A stretch of 64,000 nucleotides of DNA from Bradyrhizobium cenepequi (lineage in GTDB: Bacteria > Pseudomonadota > Alphaproteobacteria > Rhizobiales > Xanthobacteraceae): assembly GCF_020329485.1 (NCBI RefSeq), contig NZ_JAGKJI010000009.1, positions 1 through 64,000 on the forward strand, given 5' to 3'. Shown piece by piece: positions 16,701 through 25,700 of the stretch (positions are counted from its first letter, which is position 1; the number at the start of each line of letters is the position of its first letter). The position numbers and the translations under genes were made by a program. The notes under the pieces were generated by a model, which saw nothing but the letters and a program-made list of their open reading frames with translations, did not search any database and had not been told where the DNA came from.

Positions 16701-17889
16701 GCAGCCGCGCAATCAGCGTTTGCCCCATATCCTGCGGATTCATGTTGCCGACGGCGTTGCGCGCCCTTTCGAGCGCGTTGCCTTCGTGAGTCGCAATCGC
16801 TTCGTCTGCCGCGTCTATATTGCGTTGCCACTGCGCTTGCAGCGCCGCATCGCCGCGCGCTGCCGCTTCCGTCGCTTCCGACGTTTCGGCCTGCGCCTGC
16901 CGCTGCAATTCCTGCCCGATCCGGCCCGCGACCGTCGGTCCCTCGCCCTCGCCGTATTGCGAGGCGATGTTGCCGGCGGCTTTCTGCAACTGCCCGGACA
17001 TATTATCGATCGCGTTCGGTACCGCCTCGCCAGCGAGAGGAACGTTTTTCGAGGCTTCGGCGAGCCGCTGCGCCAGCGGGCTATCCGTCGCGAGCGCCAT
17101 CGGCACGTCAATGTCTTGCCCCGATGCCTGCGCGATGCGTTGCGCGGCCTGCGCATAGTCGGAGCCAGGAGACGGAGCCGGCGGCGGAGTGGCAGGCGCC
17201 CGCCGGACATCAATGACCGTTTTCAACGCCTGCGCGTGCGGAGCCGTGATGTTCGGTAATTCCGGTCCGATCAAGCCAGGGCTGCGCGAAGCAAGCGCCG
17301 ACATCGCCGTGTCAACGTCCTTCTTCGCCTGTTCGTACATCTCCCCTTGGTCTTGCGTGGCCGCCACCTTCGGATTGATGAGCGTGCCGATGAAATGCTC
17401 CGCCTGCGCCATCGGATGGCCGATCAGCGAGCGCGCCGGCCCGGTGACGAGCGCGCCAGGGAGCGCGAGCGCGGAGCCCACGCGCTTGCCGGTTTCGAGC
17501 AAATGCCCGACCGTACCTGGTTCGGTGGTCGACGGCGCCGTTACGCCCTGCCACGCCTCCGAAGCCGCTTTCTTGATTTCCGGCCCAATGTCGGTGAAGG
17601 CGTCAGTCCAAGACGGTTCGGACTGCGTTACCGGCGTGAATGGCTTGGACGGATCAAACGCGGGCTTGCCGCCAGCGGCGGGCGATGCCGGAGCGGCGGC
17701 AGCGGGCGCAGTATCTACGGGCTGAAACGGTTGCGACGGATCAAACGGCGGCTTATCCACGCCGCCGCCGTCCGCCTTCCGCGGTTTCTTGTCCCATGGT
17801 CTCTTGTGGGAGCCGATGCCGGCGTGCGCCGCTGCCTTCTCGTTGTGCTTGATCCGGGCGATAACGAGAGCTTTCCCGAGCTTCTTCAC
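13792..17889 (-). CDS. Very large virion protein with a DdrB-like ParB domain
   Basis: A 1365-residue protein. The N-terminus is Pro/Ala-rich with repeated PFDPSQPF motifs. At about residues 530-775 it carries a domain like the ddrB ParB-superfamily domain of phage P1 (GNGRVQAIRQAY, followed by REPVLIRDRT). Long helical regions follow, and a glycine-rich hydrophobic stretch lies near residue 1300. Size and position next to another giant protein suggest an internal or ejection protein delivered with the DNA. It overlaps the next gene by ATGA. Confidence 0.7.
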   Translation of the reverse strand: MKKLGKALVIARIKHNEKAAAHAGIGSHKRPWDKKPRKADGGGVDKPPFDPSQPFQPVDTAPAAAAPASPAAGGKPAFDPSKPFTPVTQSEPSWTDAFTDIGPEIKKAASEAWQGVTAPSTTEPGTVGHLLETGKRVGSALALPGALVTGPARSLIGHPMAQAEHFIGTLINPKVAATQDQGEMYEQAKKDVDTAMSALASRSPGLIGPELPNITAPHAQALKTVIDVRRAPATPPPAPSPGSDYAQAAQRIAQASGQDIDVPMALATDSPLAQRLAEASKNVPLAGEAVPNAIDNMSGQLQKAAGNIASQYGEGEGPTVAGRIGQELQRQAQAETSEATEAAARGDAALQAQWQRNIDAADEAIATHEGNALERARNAVGNMNPQDMGQTLIARLRQGEQAARAEKERLYDIAGEHDAEINAGHASGLRSDIMRRLNEQGAILDDVSEGSLTPVSLRLMRMLDEVRSIPVPRRPGAPGAPETPIARDVSAAVQQREAAAAAGAPGGGTMEAHSVAVPGMDPVHVQPRVVEASDLLTSADDGYDASLQPRDRSRAASQQQVRDLARNLNPERLGRSAEADRGAPIVGPDGMVESGNGRVQAIRQAYRENGESADAYRRWLAGQGVDTTGMREPVLIRDRTTPMSEQQRRAFTVGANQSATLAMSAPERALADASAITPESLAGIKNPADIASPENRDFHRSFAQRLPKTEQGAFVDKQGRLSAEGATRLRNAILAKAYGDSPVLSRIAESTNDAIKSISNALTAAAPEMAALREGVAAGYVAPEMDITADLLDAVERTARLRARGGDLAEDLAQQDAFTQQSPLSQQLMKLFYDADGKRAASSAQISTALRHYAQEAGKVEAAPGLGLGLEPVKPADIVDISGKRAGTAETISPEALKPKAGAAAPEAPKVVGTVNIHGLERLRKRLNAFSQDAATPTDREAARQIVRAYEDWVNDAIDNHLMSGSPEALEAFRRARAANRDWRTRFGWNERDDGDKLINKVVTGEVTPQEFSNWLVGNTQVGAKGTSSRLLARVMEATGDHPEAAQAIRGGVWNRLTQNTAGVTGKNAAKVADDIHEFFDGSGRDLANRLFTPSQRQIALAYADTLRQGAAAREQLAEFGKITKPSAMKPEAGPMQQLADAVLGHGNKSDEALFATLDRYVRSGASGDVKTLGKVLAAIPEEERGNLTGAMIRRLGETTQKEGGFSLDAFVTQWNKYSDAAKRLLITDPVHRQALDDIAMIAQRNKTVGKKYGNTSGTSKMTGLVGLGAGLVTHPYITIATLIGGAIGARLLAAPATARAVANWSKAASVARLGMSPERAASLSRASGRLALIATKQGVPLSQAQLMAPFQRLVAPAAQKRDRQ

Positions 17890-20800
17890 TTATATGTCCC
17901 GTCAGGCTGTAGTGTATACGTGAACCCGTTTTGCGTGACCGTCTTGGCCGGCGAAGCCGCACCACCGCCAGCGGGCGCCGCGCCAGGAGGAGGCGGAGCC
18001 GCCGCCGCACCAGTCGCCCCGGTGTACCGGTTCGCCGTGCCCGGCCCCATCTGCGCGAGGCCCGGTACCGCGTTCACGCGATAGCGGACGAGCCGCTGCA
18101 CTTCATCGAGCGAGGCGCCCAACTGATCCACGCCGAAGTCGCCGTTAATCTGCTGATTTGCGAGATGCCAAGTCGCCTCAGTCGGCGCATAACCGCCCTG
18201 CGCGAGGTTGGCAAATTCCTCTTTCAGCGTGTTCAGTGAAGTCAGATAGCGAGCCGCAAGCTGACCTTCCGGAGAGTTGCCGCGCGTATTCACCAGAGCG
18301 GCGAGCTTGATCCGGTTGAGCGCTGGAATACCGATGTTTCCGAGTTGCTTCGATAGTTCGCGCACTTCGTCAATCGTGTTATCGACGCTATTCGCGAGAC
18401 CGACGAACCGAGTCATTTGCGGACCATTGAGCGAAGCAATCTGCCGCTTGGCCGTATCCCACTCGACTTGTGCCTTGGACAGGTTGAAACCCTGCCGCTG
18501 CAACGACGCGCGCACCGCCGCGCTCTGGCCGTAGAGGCCCGTAAGCGTCGGCGGTTGATCGCCAGACTTGATGCCAGCCGCGATGTTCTCCGCAATCTCC
18601 GGGTTGTTCTTGCCGGTCGCATCCTTGCCCTGCACCTTGTCGCCCGCCTGCGGGGGCTTCTTGGTGACAGCATCAAGGATTTGACCATCGGCCTGATTCA
18701 GGACCGCAGGATGCACCTGCCCGTCGCCAGTCGTGACCGATCCGGCGGGAATGAACTTGTCCCGCTGGTTGATTTCGGCCTCTTGCCGCTTCACATCGAG
18801 ATAGGCTTTGTTCGGGACCAAATTGCCGCTGGCGTCGCGAATGAGCGGAGCCTGCGCATTCGTCAAGCGCTGCTGATCGATGGTTTGCGCCAGCCGCCGG
18901 CCCTCCAAGTCAATCCGCTGCTGCTCCATCTTGCGCGACTGCGCCTTGTCGGCGGCTTCCCGCTCCTCCTTCCCAAGCTCGCCGTATTCGGCAAGCCCCT
19001 TCAGGCCGCCCTCACCGAGTTGCGTAAGAGCGAACGGCGATTTGCTCGCAGCTATGCCGAGACCGGCAGCAATGAGCGCCTGACGAGTCTTGTCGGACAG
19101 GTTGAAGGGATTCCAGCCGCCCATGCCGGGCGCGGACGGCGCGGGCGTCGTCAGCCGATCGGAGCCCGAGCCGCCGGCCAGGACATCATCGCCCTGCCCG
19201 CCGGCTTCCTCATAGAGGGAGCGCGCCGCCGCCGCACGGTGGCCCGTAGTGTCTGCCGAGCGCTCATAGAGGTGGTTCACGGCGTTCGCGGCTTCTTCCG
19301 GCGTCTTCGAGGCGCGGAGCGCCAGATATGCCTTGCTCTCTGGCCCCTCCAATTCCGACCGCATGAACGCCTGCTGCGCTTCCGTCGTCTGGTACGAGTC
19401 GGGGAACATGGCTTTGAGCCGGGCGAGCCGATCGCCGCGCCACTGCGCCGCGCCCTGCGCCGTGCCGGCGTCGCCGCTCACACCCCACGGCGTGATATTC
19501 GGCGTGCTCTCGTTCACGAGGTTGCCCACGATGCCATAGGCTTGATGTGGGGCGAGCCCAAGGCCACCCTGATCGCGTGGCCGCTGCGCGAAGTTCGCCC
19601 ACGAAGCCGCGTTGTCGCTCATTGCAACATCAGTTGTCGGCTGATCGGCGCCGGCAATCTCGCGCGGAGGAAGCGAAACGTCCGCGCTCATGTCGACGCC
19701 AGCAATCGGCGGCAGCGGAGCGGACGAAATCGTGTCGTCATCCACATCGCCGCCGAGCGCAAAATGTCGCCCGCCGTTAGCATAGCCGGCGAAAGGGAGG
19801 TCGACAGTTACCGTACCCCCGCGCGCCTTCCGGATGGAGCGATGAATTTCGTTCACCGCATCGACGAACCCGCCGCGCTTGAAACCCTCACCGTAATCAG
19901 CCGCCGTCAGGCCTTCCAGCGGGCTTGAGGAGGAGCCGCCATAGGAGCCGGTAAAGATGTTGCCGCCGCCATAGGAAGCCCCACCCAGCGAGCCCTTGAG
20001 GCCGCCTAGACCCTGCGAAATCTGACCAAGGCCAAACTCGTCAGCCTGCGGCTTAGCGAACTGCAATTGCGGAGTCTGCAATGAAGTCGGGCCAGGAGCG
20101 CCGCCGCCCTTCCCAACCGGGACGTATCCGGGCGCATCAAGGATGGACATGCCGAACGGATAGACCGAGCCGCCGTCCGCGAAATTCTTGCTTCGCGCGG
20201 TCGCGAGATCGTAATTCACGGTCTTGATGCCGCCGACGTTGCCAACGGCTTCCGGATGAGACTGCTCGACATCCTGCGCCATCAGGCCCATTTGCGTGAA
20301 TGGCGAGCCCTTGTAGCGGTAGGTGTAAATCGGCTGTCCATCGTGCGTCTCGCCGACGTGCTGGATATTTTCCTTCACGCGTTCGTCGGAGAACAGGCCG
20401 GCGCCGGCAATGCCGAGGCCGGCAATCTGACCGAAGATATTCGGGCCGGGCGTCGTTTGTGTTCCGAAGGTGTTCGTGCCCTGCCCGAGCGCGGCCGGGA
20501 GGCCGTACTGCGCCAGGAACGCCGCCGTCTGAAACGGATAGCCCTGCTGCTGCAAATACTGCTGATAGGCCGCCGTGTCGGCTGCCTGCTGCGTCTGCTG
20601 CTGCTGCCCGCCCACGCCCAACTGTGCGCCCGCGCCCTGCAACGCCGCCGTTTGGCCGGCAACGCCGAGATTGCCGAGTTGCGCCGCGGCCGCCAGCGGA
20701 TTTTGCTGAAACTGCTGCTGCGCCGTCTGAAGCGCCTGCTGATAGCCCTGCGACTGGAGTCCAGCGATAACGGGAGCCTGCGCGAGTTGCTGCGCCTTCG

Positions 20801-21227
20801 CTGTCTCCGCCTGCGCGACCGCCTGCCGATCGCCGCCGAGCGCGCCAGCCGCCGCGGCCGAGCCCTTAACCTGATTCTGCTGTACCGCGTTCTGTTGATT
20901 GAACTGCGCCTGAGTCGCGTCAATCACGCTCTGCGTGTACGGATTCTGATACTGCTGAATTTGCGCAGCCGTGAGCGGAGTCGCCGCGCCGGAAGTCAGG
21001 CCGGCAGCCTGATTGATGAGCGGCTGCGCCTGACCAGCGGCAGCATTGATGTTGTTCGTTGCCGTCTGCTGCTGCGGATTCCAGCCCGCAGTCAATTCCC
21101 CGCTGTATGGCGTGAAAGGCGTGCTCGCCGCGCCCTGCACCGTGTTGTAAATCTGCTGCAACGCCGCCGGATTTGCCGGCGTAGAGAACTGCTGCGTTTG
21201 CGAGGTCTGAGACTTCGAGCCCATCAC
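17886..21227 (-). CDS. Large virion protein with S74-like chaperone and phage lysozyme domains
   Basis: A 1113-residue protein. The first ~280 residues are extremely Gln/Ala-rich. At about 280-350 FSDERVKENIQHVG...GLMAQDVEQSHPEAV matches the intramolecular chaperone/S74 peptidase domain of tail fibres. Around 537-675 a tail-lysozyme-like domain (GIVGNLVNES...GAAQWRGDRLARL...) would open peptidoglycan during entry. The C-terminal third is helical. The combination suggests a tail-tip or ejection protein. The S74-like domain lies internally instead of at the C-terminus. Confidence 0.72.
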   Translation of the reverse strand: MMGSKSQTSQTQQFSTPANPAALQQIYNTVQGAASTPFTPYSGELTAGWNPQQQTATNNINAAAGQAQPLINQAAGLTSGAATPLTAAQIQQYQNPYTQSVIDATQAQFNQQNAVQQNQVKGSAAAAGALGGDRQAVAQAETAKAQQLAQAPVIAGLQSQGYQQALQTAQQQFQQNPLAAAAQLGNLGVAGQTAALQGAGAQLGVGGQQQQTQQAADTAAYQQYLQQQGYPFQTAAFLAQYGLPAALGQGTNTFGTQTTPGPNIFGQIAGLGIAGAGLFSDERVKENIQHVGETHDGQPIYTYRYKGSPFTQMGLMAQDVEQSHPEAVGNVGGIKTVNYDLATARSKNFADGGSVYPFGMSILDAPGYVPVGKGGGAPGPTSLQTPQLQFAKPQADEFGLGQISQGLGGLKGSLGGASYGGGNIFTGSYGGSSSSPLEGLTAADYGEGFKRGGFVDAVNEIHRSIRKARGGTVTVDLPFAGYANGGRHFALGGDVDDDTISSAPLPPIAGVDMSADVSLPPREIAGADQPTTDVAMSDNAASWANFAQRPRDQGGLGLAPHQAYGIVGNLVNESTPNITPWGVSGDAGTAQGAAQWRGDRLARLKAMFPDSYQTTEAQQAFMRSELEGPESKAYLALRASKTPEEAANAVNHLYERSADTTGHRAAAARSLYEEAGGQGDDVLAGGSGSDRLTTPAPSAPGMGGWNPFNLSDKTRQALIAAGLGIAASKSPFALTQLGEGGLKGLAEYGELGKEEREAADKAQSRKMEQQRIDLEGRRLAQTIDQQRLTNAQAPLIRDASGNLVPNKAYLDVKRQEAEINQRDKFIPAGSVTTGDGQVHPAVLNQADGQILDAVTKKPPQAGDKVQGKDATGKNNPEIAENIAAGIKSGDQPPTLTGLYGQSAAVRASLQRQGFNLSKAQVEWDTAKRQIASLNGPQMTRFVGLANSVDNTIDEVRELSKQLGNIGIPALNRIKLAALVNTRGNSPEGQLAARYLTSLNTLKEEFANLAQGGYAPTEATWHLANQQINGDFGVDQLGASLDEVQRLVRYRVNAVPGLAQMGPGTANRYTGATGAAAAPPPPGAAPAGGGAASPAKTVTQNGFTYTLQPDGTYK

Positions 21228-21757
21228 CGAGTCCTGTAGAGATGCCGAGGCGGATCGATATTTTCCGGCGGCGGATGCACGAAGAACGCGCCGGCCGGCG
21301 TCAATTGTCGCTCATAAAGCCGCACCTTCGCCGCCGCGCGCTTGGTCGAAAGCACGCCAATCACGAGCCTCACTTCCGGATGGTTTACGCGAAGAAGGTC
21401 AACCATGTGTTTCGCGTATGAAATCAGCGTTTTGGCATGACCTGAGTCGCGGTGCGCCGGATCAACGAAATTCAGATGTTCGTCGACCGTGATTTGATCG
21501 GAATACCAGGGAGAGCCGAAGGAGAGCATAATCACGCCTTCGAGGCGCGCGCCGCCGATGACACCAATCAAGCCGCGCGGCCCAGCGTCCTCCGCAACGA
21601 TATTCTTCGGATCAAGAAGACGGTTGATATAAAAATCCGTCTTTTTCTGCGAATACGGCACAAGGCCATTTTCGGCCCAGCACATCTTGAACAGCCGCCA
21701 AACTTCGCTTTTGTCGTCGGGAGTGGCCGCGCGCACGATTGAGGGCTGATTTTTCAT
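21224..21757 (-). CDS. GNAT-family N-acetyltransferase, phage type
   Basis: A 177-residue protein with the GNAT order: VRAATPDDKSEVWRLF at the N-terminus, VIMLSFGSPWYSDQITVDEHLNF in the middle, and DPAHRDSGHAKTLISYA as the acetyl-CoA binding loop. Such acetyltransferases are common in podovirus structural regions; the target is unknown. It overlaps the next gene by ATGA. Confidence 0.72.
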   Translation of the reverse strand: MKNQPSIVRAATPDDKSEVWRLFKMCWAENGLVPYSQKKTDFYINRLLDPKNIVAEDAGPRGLIGVIGGARLEGVIMLSFGSPWYSDQITVDEHLNFVDPAHRDSGHAKTLISYAKHMVDLLRVNHPEVRLVIGVLSTKRAAAKVRLYERQLTPAGAFFVHPPPENIDPPRHLYRTR

Positions 21758-21758
21758 T

Positions 21759-23384
21759 TTAGTCTTTCCGTGGCTTCGGTAGTTTCTTCAGCGTCTTGAT
21801 TGTGCGCTTGCGCACGTGCTGCACCATCGCATCAAGAATTGAATGACCTCTATCCAGATCGCCGCCGCCGACTTCCGCGACTTTCTCCGGCGGAATGACC
21901 ATCTCGCCACTCGCCGCAACAATCGGCACCGGAGCGCCAGGAGATTCGATTCCGCCGCCGTCGGCTTTCGCATAGGGCCTGGTGATCGCCTTGCCGTATG
22001 GCTGCGCCTCCGCATACGGCCCCATCTTCAGATGAGACGCGACAGATGCCGCGCCAGCGTGCGAATTGCCTTCGCCCAGGCCCGAGAGGATATCGGCCGG
22101 AATAATGTAGGAGCCGGCGGCAACCGAGATATCTTTGTTGTCGGTTCGGCCGCCCGTGGTGCCCGGAATGTATCCGGAGAACACACCGCCGCCGGCCGCC
22201 TTCGCGATCCGAAGCGCCTTATCGATCGCGCCGCCGTTCTTCTTGCCAAAGCTGGATTCGGGATGCATTTCGTATTCCCCTGCCGTGCCCGGATAGTGCG
22301 ATTCACGCACATCGAACACTTCGGAAAAGAACGGCTCTTTCGTGCCGCCGCGCTTGGTTGAATAGCCGACAATCGCGTCATGGCCCGCGCGCCGAGCCGC
22401 GCTACCTACCGCAGCCTCTTGCAGCGCATACCGAAGCTGGTTGCCCTTTTGGCTGTTGCTGAAAATGTAATGGGCGTGATCCTCTAATTCCGGAGCGTGC
22501 TTTTCGAGGAATTGACGGACCAATTCGATCTTGTCATCTCGCGGCAGATAGTACGCGCCGACCGACCGTTGGACATCCTTCTGCATGTCTTCGAACGCCG
22601 GCTTGCCCATCAACTGCTGATAGGCCACTTCCGGGGCCTTGCCGCCCGTCGCACCCTTGACGAACAGCGGCGCCTTGATCGCGGTTTCGCCCTTGATCGG
22701 CTGCGTCCCGCCGTAGTTCGTGGCGCCGCGATAGTGCTTCGCGTTCGGCGAGCCTTCCGGCAGATAGAACACACCGCCACGCGTCGACGGCTCCAATTCC
22801 TGCTCTGGCACCTGATTCCGCTGCATCGGCAGCACAAGCGAACCGTCCTCAATGCGCGCGCCCGGCGTGCCAGCGACCGCGCGCTGGAATGTCTCCGATT
22901 CCGGCAAGCGCGACTCGACGCCCTTGAAGGCCTTCCCGATATTGACGGGCACCACGCCGAGAGCAGTTTCGCCAGCGCCTGAGACGCTCGCGAACGGAGA
23001 TGCCGCACCCATCATCGTGGTTGCGGCTTCCATCGGCGCCGAAGGGTCATAGGTGCCGCTATCGAGCGAATAGGCAGAGTTTTCGATCGCACGCCGCGGG
23101 AGCGTCGCCAGACCAGTCGCCGTGTTTGCGACGAGTCGGCTTCCGATATCTGCCGCGCGATTGCCGATATCGGTACCGGGCCAGGATGGCCCTGCCGAGA
23201 CCAGAGGCGGCCCCACATCGGGCAAATCATCTACCGAGCCACCATCGGCCCTGCGCTTCTTGCGCGCATCACGGGCCACGCGGAGAGCCGCGGCGACCGC
23301 TTGATTCTGCGGATGGCCGGCGGCAATCATCTCACGAATATTTTGTGAGACTACGGCGCGAGATGAGCCTTTCTTTAGCGGCAT
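21759..23384 (-). CDS. Phage structural-region protein, possible ADP-ribosyltransferase-like core
   Basis: A 541-residue protein. The N-terminus KKGSSRAVVSQNIREMIAAG...QAVAAALRVAR is a motif found in many phage proteins. A middle region (about 195-370) ending AGHDAIVGYSTKRGG...FSEVFDVRESHYPG resembles the end of phage polyvalent ADP-ribosyltransferase-like domains; this is a weak match by eye. The C-terminus (SGEMVIPPEKVAEVGGGDLDRGHSILD) is conserved in podovirus proteins. Role unknown. Confidence 0.55.
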   Translation of the reverse strand: MPLKKGSSRAVVSQNIREMIAAGHPQNQAVAAALRVARDARKKRRADGGSVDDLPDVGPPLVSAGPSWPGTDIGNRAADIGSRLVANTATGLATLPRRAIENSAYSLDSGTYDPSAPMEAATTMMGAASPFASVSGAGETALGVVPVNIGKAFKGVESRLPESETFQRAVAGTPGARIEDGSLVLPMQRNQVPEQELEPSTRGGVFYLPEGSPNAKHYRGATNYGGTQPIKGETAIKAPLFVKGATGGKAPEVAYQQLMGKPAFEDMQKDVQRSVGAYYLPRDDKIELVRQFLEKHAPELEDHAHYIFSNSQKGNQLRYALQEAAVGSAARRAGHDAIVGYSTKRGGTKEPFFSEVFDVRESHYPGTAGEYEMHPESSFGKKNGGAIDKALRIAKAAGGGVFSGYIPGTTGGRTDNKDISVAAGSYIIPADILSGLGEGNSHAGAASVASHLKMGPYAEAQPYGKAITRPYAKADGGGIESPGAPVPIVAASGEMVIPPEKVAEVGGGDLDRGHSILDAMVQHVRKRTIKTLKKLPKPRKD

Positions 23385-23385
23385 G

Positions 23386-23658
23386 TCAGACTCCGTAGAG
23401 CGGAATCTTGAACGATTGCCCGGAGACCGTGATCGTTAGAAACGCCTTTGGATTGGGCGGCAGCGGCGGCGCGGAGCCGCCTGTTGCCGTCGTGCTGATG
23501 GAAGCACTGGCCTGCGGGAATGCCTGCTCAAGGACCGTCACAAGCCGCGAGAGCACCTGATTTCGGAGAATGTCGGCAGTGGTACCGGCCGCGGTGCCGC
23601 CACCAGATTGCGCGCTCGAAGCCGCGCCGCCGAGCGCATTGATAAAATCGTCTGCCAT
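23386..23658 (-). CDS. Small structural-region protein
   Basis: A 90-residue protein, Ala/Ser/Gly-rich at the N-terminus, then ILRNQVLSRLVTVLEQAFPQ and a short beta-rich end. It abuts the stabilisation-protein gene. Function unknown. Confidence 0.6.
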   Translation of the reverse strand: MADDFINALGGAASSAQSGGGTAAGTTADILRNQVLSRLVTVLEQAFPQASASISTTATGGSAPPLPPNPKAFLTITVSGQSFKIPLYGV

Positions 23659-25700
23659 TATCGCCGCCCTGCTTTCGCCGCTCGCACGCGCGGATTGCCC
23701 ATGCGCCAGAATGAGCCCAGATCGCTCGAAGTGAACGTGAACGAGATTTGCCGGCCGCGAAGGCGCAGGTTGATAAATTCCTGCGCGGCGTTCATCGTGA
23801 ACGGCCCGAACGTGCGGACGGGCGAGTTCGGATAGGTCACAACGTTGATTATCACCTGCACCGACGCGGTTTGAGGTCCGTTAAAGAGGCCCCATTTCAT
23901 ATCTGGGAACAACCAATCCACGAACGGGAAATCTTGCGCCTCGGAAAGCACGAAATAGCCCGTTGTAAATGTCGAGATCATCGGCGCGCCGTCTGCATCG
24001 TTCGAAGTCTCATGCTGGAAGACGACACCACCCGGCGATGCACCAATCGGCTGACCGATGACGCTTTGATCCATCCACGCGGAGCGGCCGAGATTTCCAT
24101 AGTCCCAGGTGCCATCAGTGACGTTCAGCTTGACGTACTTGTCGTTCTCCCCGGTACCGCCGGATTTCGACGGATAATAGAAAGCGACTTCATCGAATTG
24201 ACTGTTCGCAGCGGCAACGCACTTCTCTTGGTTCGCCTCATCAAGGTCTTGGAAAACCACGTCCCAGACGGTGCAAGGGATATCCTGCACGCCGTTTCCG
24301 GAGAGCACGAAGAACGAGCCCGACGACATCCAATAGGTGTTGCCGCGAAGAGACGTGACCGCATGTGGGCCGATCAGGCCGCACCCGGACGAGAGCTTGT
24401 TGAAGCCGAAGACGAAGGGCGGCCCCAGGTATTGCATCGCGTAAACGTCAATATCCGTCCAAATAAGCGATTGCTGCGGACCCTGATAGCCGGCGACAAC
24501 CTTCGATCCAGTCGGAATGCGGAATGAACCTGCCTGCGTTTCGGCAGTGACTTGCCAGTTCGTGAAGTCTTCCGAGTCGGACCAGCGCACGAGAAGCAAA
24601 TCCTGCTGTCCGTTCGATAGCGTCGAACCCCACGCGACAAGGATTTGCTCAGGCATCGCCACGAAGATGCCGTTGTTGAATACAGGCCCCGTCGCGACAA
24701 GCTCCGCTGTCTGAAAGCCCGTGTTCGGTTCCCAGAAATAGATTGGCCCTCCTTGTGGGTTGGCGAGAATGTCCTCTCCGAAGTTATCGAGCGACCAATC
24801 GGCGGCGGAGATCGGCGTGCCGCGTTGCGCTTGCGGAAGCACACCCGTGCCAAAGCCGCCGAGACCAAAGGGGCCGATACCAAAGCCTGCACCAGGAGGT
24901 GGAGGCCCAAGCGTGATGAAATACTTCAATTGAACGGTTCCACCGTTCATTGAGAACGTATTTGCCGCGCTCGCCTGAGTCGGCGCGGTGATAACGAATT
25001 GGTTCGGATTCAACACATCAATGACGGCAAAAACGCCGTCAATAGTTACGCCGCTGACAGCATCAGTCGTCGGAATCGGAAAATTGAATGTGTCGCCGAT
25101 CGCAAGACCGTGGCTTGGAAAGTTCACCGTGACGCGTGAGCTATCGACAATCGTTGTGAAAGTCGGAACCACGCCGCCATTTGTTACGGCAGTCGTCGCA
25201 TTCGCGCCGGCATCAATATTGTAAGTCGAACCACCGCTGGCGAGCGTGATCGGATGCAATCCTGTCAGGACCACCCCACCAAGCGAAACCGGCGTGTTGA
25301 AGAAAATCGCGTCATCCGTCGTCACGTTCGCGATGCTGGGATCACTTACCGCGACCATCGAACTGCCTACCGTCGTCGAAAAGGTCGCCGAGGCATTCGG
25401 CGCCACCGGCGAGATGAGCGTTTGCGGCGTGATATCCTGCAAAGCGCCGTCAGTAATCACCGCGAGTTCAAGCGTGGTGCCAACGGCCAGATGGTTGCCG
25501 CCCCGGAGATCGGACCAACCATGAACAGCGCGCGGGATTCCCGGCAACGGATTCGGAAAGAAGCGCGACCAGCCGCCGAGCTTTTGCGGCAGCCGATCGC
25601 GAAACCGGATCAGATCGCACGAAGCAATTGCGGCTTGGTTCAGCGTCGGCGTGAAATCAGCATTCACGCCCGGCACAAGCTTGAGCGAGATTTCGGGCAT
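23658..25700 (-). CDS. Tail/DNA-stabilisation protein, podovirus type
   Basis: A 680-residue, beta-rich protein. The start PEISLKLVPGVNADFTPTLNQ...FRDRLPQKLGGWSRF and the following WSDLRGGNHLAVGT resemble the packaged-DNA stabilisation (gp10-like) proteins of short-tailed phages. Repeats of TTDDAIFFN/SHGLAIGDTF type lie in the middle. It would seal the portal channel or form the tail tube. Its neighbours (fibre, connectors) agree. Confidence 0.7.
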   Translation of the reverse strand: MPEISLKLVPGVNADFTPTLNQAAIASCDLIRFRDRLPQKLGGWSRFFPNPLPGIPRAVHGWSDLRGGNHLAVGTTLELAVITDGALQDITPQTLISPVAPNASATFSTTVGSSMVAVSDPSIANVTTDDAIFFNTPVSLGGVVLTGLHPITLASGGSTYNIDAGANATTAVTNGGVVPTFTTIVDSSRVTVNFPSHGLAIGDTFNFPIPTTDAVSGVTIDGVFAVIDVLNPNQFVITAPTQASAANTFSMNGGTVQLKYFITLGPPPPGAGFGIGPFGLGGFGTGVLPQAQRGTPISAADWSLDNFGEDILANPQGGPIYFWEPNTGFQTAELVATGPVFNNGIFVAMPEQILVAWGSTLSNGQQDLLLVRWSDSEDFTNWQVTAETQAGSFRIPTGSKVVAGYQGPQQSLIWTDIDVYAMQYLGPPFVFGFNKLSSGCGLIGPHAVTSLRGNTYWMSSGSFFVLSGNGVQDIPCTVWDVVFQDLDEANQEKCVAAANSQFDEVAFYYPSKSGGTGENDKYVKLNVTDGTWDYGNLGRSAWMDQSVIGQPIGASPGGVVFQHETSNDADGAPMISTFTTGYFVLSEAQDFPFVDWLFPDMKWGLFNGPQTASVQVIINVVTYPNSPVRTFGPFTMNAAQEFINLRLRGRQISFTFTSSDLGSFWRMGNPRVRAAKAGRR

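Noticed and set aside
18417..19928. 503-residue plus-strand open frame
   Set aside because: Antisense shadow of the 1113-residue virion protein; Arg/Ala-rich, no start site, no family.
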